Below are positions 17,771 through 23,960 of a DNA stretch of 48,458 nucleotides, piece after piece. Source of the stretch: Chloroflexota bacterium (GTDB taxonomy: Bacteria; Chloroflexota; Dehalococcoidia; Lucifugimonadales; Lucifugimonadaceae); assembly GCA_018649665.1 (NCBI GenBank), contig JABIHL010000120.1, positions 1-48,458 on the forward strand, written 5' to 3'. Position 1 is the stretch's first letter. Every line of letters starts with the position of its first letter. Under the pieces are notes generated by a model, which made no database searches, was not told the DNA's origin, and was given only the letters and a program-made list of their open reading frames with translations. The position numbers were made by a program, and so were the translations under genes.

Positions 17771-19119
17771 GCTGTTCCAATCGTGTCTGATTCTTCAAGC
17801 AGAATCGGAATCCGTTCATCGGTAATTCGCTCAACGAAATCATTCAGAGCTTTGGGCTCGAACTCGTTGAGCATTTCCTCAGCGAACCCTCGAACCAAAA
17901 TCGCTTTTGCAGCCTCTTCATCTACTCCACGTGATTGCAAGTAGAACAAAGTGTCCTTATCGACATGACCAGCCGTTGCGCCGTGCGCAGCAACTACGTC
18001 ATCAGCGTAAATCTCTAGCGACGGCTTTGCATCGATCTCGGCACCACGTGACAAAAGCAGGTTCAAGTCCTTCTGCGTAGCGTCGGATTTCTGTGCATCA
18101 CGCATCACAACAACTTTGCCGCTAAACACTGCGTGCGATTTGCCCGACAAGATTCCTTTGTAGAACTGGTTCGACGTGCAGCCGGGCTTGGCGTGAGTCG
18201 TGCTGATCTCTTGATCCTGCTGCTGCGACCCACTGGTCATGTACAAACCGTGCAACGTGCAGCTAGCACCCGGTGCGTCCAACAGCGTGTGAACATCGTT
18301 TCGTGCGATCGAAGCGCCAACTGCGAAGGTGGTCGAAGTGAAATTCGTATCGCCCAACTGCCTCACTCGCGTCGTGCCGAGGTGGAAGGAATTCTCGTTC
18401 TCAATCTGCACCCGATAATGCCGAATCGTCGATTTATCACCAGCGAACAGTTCAGCCACCGGAGCAGAAAACTGTGACGACTCAGAGAGGTTCAGGTAAG
18501 TCTCGATCAATACGATCGAAGTGTTCGCCCCTGCATCGACTACCAATCGAGGGTAGCTAGCTCGGCTTTCCGGATCGTCGGAAGTAACAAATACAACCTG
18601 TATCGGCTGTTCAAGCTCGGTGCCATCGGCAATCGCAAGATAGGCGCCGTCTTCGATGAACGCAGTGCTCAAAGCGGTGAAGGCGTACTCCTCACGACCG
18701 GCAAGACTTGCCAACTGTGATTCGATGTCGCCCTTGCCAGAAGATATCGCTTCAGCAAGCGAGCCAGCGTCGAGACCGACAGTGTCGTGCAGATTCGATA
18801 GTTCCGCACTGAACTTTCCATCAACTACAACTACCGTGTTCCAAGCGTCGTCCCACGGCCCCGCTGCCTTGATCTGGTCAACAGTGACCGATCCGCCGAT
18901 GCTGTACGCAAAATCGGCAGCCGCCAACGGCTGTAGATTCGTGTACTTCCATAGCTCGTTTCCACGACGCTTCGTAGGAAGTCCGAGTTCAGAGAAGGTC
19001 GCCCAACCCTGCTGTCGAACAGCCTTCAGCCACTCGGGAACGTCTGAGTTCCCAGCAACCAACGATTCATATGCACCCGAAAATTTCTCAACGGCTGCTG
19101 CTGGTGTTGCAAGCGTCAT
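17767..19119 (-). CDS. sufD: Fe-S cluster assembly scaffold subunit SufD
   Basis: A 450-residue beta-helical scaffold protein that pairs with SufB in the SufBC2D complex. Family segments include RGNELWKYTNLQPL near the N-terminus, the core around HLGTTRVRQLGDTNF, and ATAGHVDKDTLFYLQSRGVD with 'AKAILVRGFAEE' near the C-terminus. The equivalent region in SufB ([18 protein letters not shown]) confirms which paralogue this is. It begins two bases after the sufC stop and overlaps sufS by 4 bp. Confidence 0.93.
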   Translation of the reverse strand: MTLATPAAAVEKFSGAYESLVAGNSDVPEWLKAVRQQGWATFSELGLPTKRRGNELWKYTNLQPLAAADFAYSIGGSVTVDQIKAAGPWDDAWNTVVVVDGKFSAELSNLHDTVGLDAGSLAEAISSGKGDIESQLASLAGREEYAFTALSTAFIEDGAYLAIADGTELEQPIQVVFVTSDDPESRASYPRLVVDAGANTSIVLIETYLNLSESSQFSAPVAELFAGDKSTIRHYRVQIENENSFHLGTTRVRQLGDTNFTSTTFAVGASIARNDVHTLLDAPGASCTLHGLYMTSGSQQQDQEISTTHAKPGCTSNQFYKGILSGKSHAVFSGKVVVMRDAQKSDATQKDLNLLLSRGAEIDAKPSLEIYADDVVAAHGATAGHVDKDTLFYLQSRGVDEEAAKAILVRGFAEEMLNEFEPKALNDFVERITDERIPILLEESDTIGTA

Positions 19120-19121
19120 AT

Positions 19122-19889
19122 TTAGGCGTTTGCTCCAGCTGCTTCGAGGTATTCTTGGTAGCCGTCTTTCTCTACTTCGAGAGCGAGATCAGCGCCACCA
19201 GTTTTTACGATCTTGCCTTTGACCAGAATGTGAACAACGTCTGGTGTGATGTAGTTCAGCAATCGCTGGTAGTGGGTAACGACAATGAACGATCGCTCAG
19301 GCGAACGCATCGAGTTCACCCCTTCAGCAACGATGCGAAGTGCGTCAACGTCGAGACCCGAGTCGGTCTCATCAAGAATGGCGAGTGCTGGTTGCAGTAC
19401 TTCGAGTTGAAGCATTTCGTTCCGCTTCTTCTCACCACCTGAAAAACCTTCGTTAAGCGAACGTTTTACGAGATTCGGGTTGATTCCAACCGCTTCGACC
19501 TTTTCGTCGAACAGCTTCGAGAAATTTCGAACCGACATCTTGTCTTCACCACGTGACTCAGCTTTTGAGTCGAGTGCGGCTTTCAAGAACTGCCAAGGTC
19601 GAACACCGGGAATCTCGGCCGGGTACTGGAACGCAAGGAACATACCGAGGTGGGCACGCTGGTCGGGTCGAAGCTCGAGAATCGACTCGCCTTCAAGCGT
19701 TACGTCACCATCGGTTACCAGGTAGTCAGGACGCCCCATTAGGACGTTTGCGAGCGTGCTCTTGCCGGAACCGTTAGGTCCCATAATGGCGTGAACTTCG
19801 CCCTTACCGACTTTCAGGTTGATTCCCTTAAGAATCTCTGAATTTTCAATGTCCACTACGGACGCGTGCAGATTGTTGATCTCAAGCAT
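19122..19889 (-). CDS. sufC: Fe-S cluster assembly ATPase SufC
   Basis: A 255-residue ABC-type ATPase that drives the SufBC2D scaffold; it is cytosolic and not a transporter. The Walker A motif is GPNGSGKS (38-45), the ABC signature is GFSGGEKKRNE, the Walker B with the SufC-typical continuation is LAILDETDSGLDVDAL, and the switch His is in VVTHYQRLL. It lies between sufB and sufD; the gap to the sufB stop is 66 bp. Confidence 0.95.
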   Translation of the reverse strand: MLEINNLHASVVDIENSEILKGINLKVGKGEVHAIMGPNGSGKSTLANVLMGRPDYLVTDGDVTLEGESILELRPDQRAHLGMFLAFQYPAEIPGVRPWQFLKAALDSKAESRGEDKMSVRNFSKLFDEKVEAVGINPNLVKRSLNEGFSGGEKKRNEMLQLEVLQPALAILDETDSGLDVDALRIVAEGVNSMRSPERSFIVVTHYQRLLNYITPDVVHILVKGKIVKTGGADLALEVEKDGYQEYLEAAGANA

Positions 19890-19940
19890 TTTGTATTTTG
19901 GTTACCGGATTCGAACTAACTTGCTAGCAAAAAATAAATA

Positions 19941-19961
19941 GAAAACGTGACTAAGTCACCC
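19941..19961. repeat. 21-bp direct repeat, copy at the sufB 3' end
   Basis: The 21 bases here match those at 21733-21753 in 20 positions (one C/T difference). They contain the near-palindrome GTGACTAAGTCAC (19947-19959), which overlaps the sufB stop. Confidence 0.7.
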
Positions 19962-21419
19962 GACGGCGCCTTCCAGCGACACCTTGAGAAGCTGGCTGGC
20001 TTCGAGCGCAAACTCAAACGGCAGCTCCTTGATCACGTCACGGCTCCAGCCGGTAATGATCATGTGGTGAGCCTCTTCTTCAGAAAGCCCACGTGCCATC
20101 AGATAGAACAGTTGGTCATCACTCACCTTCGAAGTCGAAGCCTCGTGCTCTAATCGAGCCGTAGGGTTTCGGACTTCGATGTACGGAACAGTGTGAGCAC
20201 CGCACTCGTCACCAACCAACAGCGAATCACATTGAGTGTGGTTCACAGCATTCTCGGCGCCCGGCATTATCTGCACTTGGCCTCGATACGTGTTGCTGCC
20301 CTTGCCGGCAGAAATACCCTTCGACACGATGGTCGATTTAGTGTTCTTACCGATGTGAATCATCTTCGTGCCGGTGTCGGCCTGCTGATGATTGTTTGCG
20401 AGAGCAACCGAGAAAAATTCACCGACAGAGTTGTCGCCCTTAAGAATTACGCTCGGGTACTTCCAAGTGATCGCCGAACCGGTCTCAACCTGCGTCCAAG
20501 AAATCTTTGCATTCTTGTCGGCACGACCTCGTTTCGTAACGAAGTTGTAAATACCGCCCTCGCCGTCCTTGGTTCCCGGGAACCAGTTCTGAATAGTCGA
20601 GTACTTGATTTCAGAATCATCCAATGCAACTAACTCAACCGTGGCTGCGTGAAGCTGACTGGTCTTTCGGAACGGAGCCGTACAGCCTTCGAGATACGAA
20701 ACGTAAGCACCCTTATCGGCAACGATCAACGTTCGTTCAAACTGCCCCGATCCTTCAGTGTTGATACGGAAGTAGGTCATCAGCTCGATCGGGCACTTTA
20801 CACCGGGTGGAATGTAAACGAACGATCCATCACTGAACACAGCAGCGTTTAGAGCTGCGAAGAAATTGTCGGTGTAAGGAACAACCGATCCGAGATACTT
20901 CTTGACGAGATCAGGGTGGCTCTTCACTGCATTGCTAAACGAACAGAAGATGATTCCGAGTTCGCCCAGCTGCTTTTCCATCGTGGTAGCAACCGAAACC
21001 GAATCGAATACGGCATCAACGGCAACACCAGCGAGAGCAGCACGTTCCTGCAAAGGAATTCCGAGCTTCTCGAAGGTTTCGAGCATTTCAGGGTCGACAT
21101 CATCGAGGCTCTTAGGAGCTTCATTCGTACCCTTCGGAGCGGCGTAGTAATAAATGTCCTGATAGTCGATGGGGGGATAGTCGATCATCGCCCATTTTGG
21201 TTCGGCTTCGCTTTTTTCAAGCTCGACCCAGTGTCGGTACGCCTTCAGTCGCCACTCTAGAAGCCACTCAGGCTCTTCTTTCTTGGCGGAGATGAGTCGG
21301 ACGATGTCTTCGCTCAGGCCTTTCGGGGCGAGATCGGTCTCAACATCAGTAACGAAACCCCACTTGTACTCACCGCCTGAAAGGTCGGATTCGCGTGAGA
21401 TCGTGTTCTGGTTAGTCAA
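19956..21419 (-). CDS. sufB: Fe-S cluster assembly scaffold SufB
   Basis: A 487-residue scaffold on which nascent Fe-S clusters are built. Family landmarks are [10 protein letters not shown], the segment [10 protein letters not shown] as [19 protein letters not shown]-type 'YLEGCTAP', and the C-terminal ARLEHEAST...[10 protein letters not shown]. The last residues LEGAVG match the usual SufB ending. The start is TTG with CGGAG about eight bases upstream. It is first in the operon B-C-D-S-U. The stop codon lies inside a GTGACTAAGTCAC palindrome that recurs upstream of gatB. Confidence 0.95.
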   Translation of the reverse strand: MTNQNTISRESDLSGGEYKWGFVTDVETDLAPKGLSEDIVRLISAKKEEPEWLLEWRLKAYRHWVELEKSEAEPKWAMIDYPPIDYQDIYYYAAPKGTNEAPKSLDDVDPEMLETFEKLGIPLQERAALAGVAVDAVFDSVSVATTMEKQLGELGIIFCSFSNAVKSHPDLVKKYLGSVVPYTDNFFAALNAAVFSDGSFVYIPPGVKCPIELMTYFRINTEGSGQFERTLIVADKGAYVSYLEGCTAPFRKTSQLHAATVELVALDDSEIKYSTIQNWFPGTKDGEGGIYNFVTKRGRADKNAKISWTQVETGSAITWKYPSVILKGDNSVGEFFSVALANNHQQADTGTKMIHIGKNTKSTIVSKGISAGKGSNTYRGQVQIMPGAENAVNHTQCDSLLVGDECGAHTVPYIEVRNPTARLEHEASTSKVSDDQLFYLMARGLSEEEAHHMIITGWSRDVIKELPFEFALEASQLLKVSLEGAVG

Positions 21420-21774
21420 TAATTAGCTCCGTAAAGGATGATCTGAGGGGTCGGTCTAGGGCTATTTCGGTCGCTACAACGTCGGATTTGAACTCAAAAC
21501 AGCTGTTTTTCTATTCCTGACCCATTCGGTACGCATTTAGTTTAAAACCGACCAGTAGAAGCGTCAACGAATTTCGTAACTACAAACCGAAGTTGGTGCA
21601 GGTGCGAAGCGCAGGAACTTTACGTGCGATAAAGCTATTTTTGTCGCACGATGCGAGGTTTTTCACCAAACTCGCCAACCCACCCTTAAACTAGACGCTT
21701 CGTGATTCGATCAATAACTCGAATCGGTTATTGAAAACGTGACCAAGTCACCCAGAAGAGAGAGAAAAACACTC
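21420..21774. promoter_or_regulatory. Divergent sufB/gatB intergenic region with inverted repeats
   Basis: 355 bp separate the divergent sufB and gatB starts and must hold both promoters, though no convincing -35/-10 pair could be picked. Three structured sites are visible. CGTGCGA/TCGCACG lies at 21623-21629 and 21644-21650. GATTCGA/TCGAATC lies at 21704-21710 and 21719-21725. GTGAC/GTCAC lies at 21739-21743 and 21747-21751, just ahead of gatB. No tRNA or small ORF was recognised. Confidence 0.5.
21733..21753. repeat. 21-bp direct repeat, copy ahead of gatB
   Basis: Matches 19941-19961 with a single difference and contains the palindrome GTGACCAAGTCAC. The inner GACCAAGTCAC also occurs in the tail of repeat copy 2 (16014-16024). 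Confidence 0.7.
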
Positions 21775-23250
21775 GTGGAGTACGAAGCAGTCATTGGCAT
21801 CGAAACGCACGTCCAGCTTAAGACGCGCAGCAAAATGTTCGGCACGTCCAGCGCCGAATATCAGAATTCCGAGCCAAACACGCTCGTCGACGAAGTCAGC
21901 ATGGCACTCCCCGGCACGCTACCCGTCGTGAACGAAACTGCTGTCGAATACGCCATGATGATCGGCATGGCGATTAACTGCAACATCGCCAGAATCACCA
22001 AGTTCGATCGCAAGAACTACACATATCCCGACCTCATGAAGGGCTACCAGATTACCCAGATGGACGAGCCCATTTGCTATGAAGGCTACGTCGATCTCCC
22101 AATCGAAGACTCGGTGAGGGTTCGCATTAACCGAGTGCATATGGAAGAAGATGTCGCCCGACTCATTCACGTCGAGGGTCCACGCGGGGGCACGGTTCAC
22201 TCTCTAATCGACATAAACCGTGCCGGTACCCCCTTAATGGAAGTAGTAACCGAACCCGACATGCACACTTCCGAGCAGGTTGAAACGTACATCAACAACC
22301 TTCAGCACATTATTCGCTATTTGGGTGTCGGCACAGCCAATATGGAAGAAGGCTCTTTCCGTTGCGACGCCAACATCAGCGTTCGACCCAAAGGCATGAA
22401 AGAACTTACGACTAAAGTCGAAGTGAAGAACATGAACCGCGTACGAGCGGTAGTTCGTGCAGTGGAATATGAAATCGAACGCCAAATCGCTGCTAACGAA
22501 AGCGGCGAACGAATCATTCAGGAAACTCGTGGTTGGGACGACGGAAAAGGCATCACCGTTCCGCAGCGCAGCAAGGAAGAAGCAAACGACTACCGCTACT
22601 TCCCCGAACCAGATATCCCGCCGCTAATCATCAGCGAAGAGTGGATCGAGCGCACTCAGGCAGCAATGCCCGAACTCCCTATTCAACGCAAAGCCCGCTT
22701 CGTTAGCGAATGGGGTCTAAGCGAATACGATGCTGATCTGCTCACCGTTCTTCGTTCAACCGCCGATTATTTCGAATCGGTTTGCGAAGACGTAAAAGCA
22801 CTTTCGCCCGACGCGAAGCATGCGTTCGCCAAGGGCGCATCCAATTGGCTCACCGGCGAGATGGCCCGAATGATGAACGAAGATGAACTAGTGAACATGG
22901 CCGATACCAAGGTATCTCCCGAAGCACTTGCCACTCTCGTCGAAAAGTTCCGTAAGCGCGAGCTGAACAACAACTCCGCCAAACAAGTCTTCGAGATTAT
23001 GTACAAAAAAGGCTCCGCACCTGAGAAGATCATCGAAGATCTTGGACTCGGCGTAGTGTCTGGCACCGACTCACTGGGACCAATCGTCGACGAAGTAATC
23101 GCCAACAACGAAAAAGCAGTCAACGACTATCTAGGCGGCAAGGAAGTCGCCCTTAAATCGTTGATGGGGCAAGTCATGAAAGCCACCCGCGGCCAAGCCG
23201 ACCCAGTACAAGCAACAGACATCATCAAAGAAAAACTAGCCAACCGATAA
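21775..23250 (+). CDS. gatB: Aspartyl/glutamyl-tRNA(Asn/Gln) amidotransferase subunit B
   Basis: A 491-residue GatB, the tRNA-binding kinase/transamidase subunit of GatCAB, which converts Glu-tRNA(Gln) and/or Asp-tRNA(Asn) to the amide. The N-terminus EAVIGIETHVQL, KMFGTSSAEY, the FDRKNYTYPDLMKGYQITQ motif and YFPEPDIPPL are all conserved; the YqeY-like tail domain is complete. GTG 21775 is chosen since the protein then begins MEYEAVIGIE as in the family; 12 upstream codons in frame come from the repeat at 21733. GatA and GatC are not in the window. Confidence 0.94.
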   Translation: MEYEAVIGIETHVQLKTRSKMFGTSSAEYQNSEPNTLVDEVSMALPGTLPVVNETAVEYAMMIGMAINCNIARITKFDRKNYTYPDLMKGYQITQMDEPICYEGYVDLPIEDSVRVRINRVHMEEDVARLIHVEGPRGGTVHSLIDINRAGTPLMEVVTEPDMHTSEQVETYINNLQHIIRYLGVGTANMEEGSFRCDANISVRPKGMKELTTKVEVKNMNRVRAVVRAVEYEIERQIAANESGERIIQETRGWDDGKGITVPQRSKEEANDYRYFPEPDIPPLIISEEWIERTQAAMPELPIQRKARFVSEWGLSEYDADLLTVLRSTADYFESVCEDVKALSPDAKHAFAKGASNWLTGEMARMMNEDELVNMADTKVSPEALATLVEKFRKRELNNNSAKQVFEIMYKKGSAPEKIIEDLGLGVVSGTDSLGPIVDEVIANNEKAVNDYLGGKEVALKSLMGQVMKATRGQADPVQATDIIKEKLANR

Positions 23251-23275
23251 CGAATCACCCAATCGCTGCCAATCG

Positions 23276-23349
23276 GTCCCCTTCCAGACGGAAGGGCTAG
23301 GGTAGGAGAACTGCGACGCGGACCCGAGTCATTCGATGACGAGCGCGAC
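23276..23349. repeat. Two-hairpin repeat, type A, copy 3
   Basis: Stem 1 is CCCTTCC/GGAAGGG (23279-23285 and 23290-23296, loop AGAC), then TAGGGTAGGAGA. Stem 2 is GTCAT/ATGAC (23328-23332 and 23336-23340). The end GATGACGAGCGCGAC is identical to copy 1. Confidence 0.85.
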
Positions 23350-23440
23350 TAACGGGGATAAAAGATCCTGAAAATGAATTCAGGATGACATTGGTTGTTT
23401 GAGGGCTGGTTCGACTGTACTTAGCCTTCGGAACGATCAG

Positions 23441-23513
23441 TCCCCCTTCCAGACGGAAGGGGTTAGGGGTAGGAGAATTGCGACGCGCTACCAAGTCATC
23501 CGATGGCGCCCGA
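23441..23513. repeat. Two-hairpin repeat, type B, copy 4
   Basis: Stem 1 is CCCCTTCC/GGAAGGGG (23443-23450 and 23455-23462, loop AGAC), then TTAGGGGTAGGAGA. Stem 2 is GTCATC/GATGGC (23495-23500 and 23502-23507) with one G-T pair. Same orientation as copy 3; the A-then-B order is the same as at the 15.8-16.0 kb locus. Confidence 0.85.
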
Positions 23514-23624
23514 AGCTATCACGCCCCGAAATCTGCCCCGCAATATGTGGCGAGACCGGCAGTCTGGCTCTAACATAGGTAGCTGACGAATCACCGCGTC
23601 CACTTCGGCGCCACAGGAATTTTT

Positions 23625-23840
23625 ATGGAAACCGTATTTAGCCTCATACTAATGGTCACTGCGATCACACTGATTGCCGTGTTGCTCTTGCAGGCCCGCG
23701 GCTCCGGCTCCTCGCTCTTCGGTGAAGCTTCCAGCACGTTCCGATCACGTCGAGGTGTAGAACAGCTGCTCTTCAGACTCACCATCGTGCTCGCATTCGT
23801 ATTCGTCGGCGTTGCAATCGCAAACGTCCGCTTCAGTTAG
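23625..23840 (+). CDS. secG: Protein translocase subunit SecG
   Basis: A 71-residue membrane protein with two transmembrane helices (about 3-21 and 49-68), separated by the conserved cytoplasmic loop 'LLQARGSGSSLFGEASSTFRSRRG'-like segment (residues 22-45). SecG assists SecYE in protein export. Length, topology and the Gly/Ser-rich loop with an RRG end are typical. The ATG at 23625 has only weak ribosome-site similarity. It is a single gene closed by a terminator. Confidence 0.9.
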   Translation: METVFSLILMVTAITLIAVLLLQARGSGSSLFGEASSTFRSRRGVEQLLFRLTIVLAFVFVGVAIANVRFS

Positions 23841-23883
23841 CAAGCAAAACGAAGCAACAGCCCTGTTCAGGGCACGAATCTCA

Positions 23884-23911
23884 CAGGCGCCATTCGAGCG
23901 CCTGTTTTTTT
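23884..23911 (+). terminator. Intrinsic terminator after secG
   Basis: CAGGCGC (23884-23890), a 7-base loop and GCGCCTG (23898-23904) form a GC-rich stem followed directly by seven T (23905-23911). It lies 44 bp after the secG stop and ahead of the phosphotransferase gene. Confidence 0.88.
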
Positions 23912-23960
23912 GCCGTTTTTTGGCACAGAACGCTCTGAGGCACGTGTAATATTCGTCGCC

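Larger units (their letters stand above)
23251..23624. other. Non-coding region between gatB and secG holding repeats
   Basis: 374 bp with no credible gene. It contains repeat copies 3 and 4 and, between them, a small perfect hairpin ATCCTGAA/TTCAGGAT (23365-23372 and 23379-23386, loop AATGAA). The remainder (23514-23624) shows no clear element; the secG promoter is expected there but no consensus pair stands out. Confidence 0.7.

Noticed and set aside
19949-19970. Insertion of a repeat fragment that replaced the SufB C-terminus
   Set aside because: The encoded ending LEGAVG is the ordinary SufB terminus, so coding sequence there is ancestral.
23910-23960. Earlier start for the phosphotransferase gene
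   Set aside because: It would begin inside the T-run of the secG terminator; the ATG at 23961 fits the family start.
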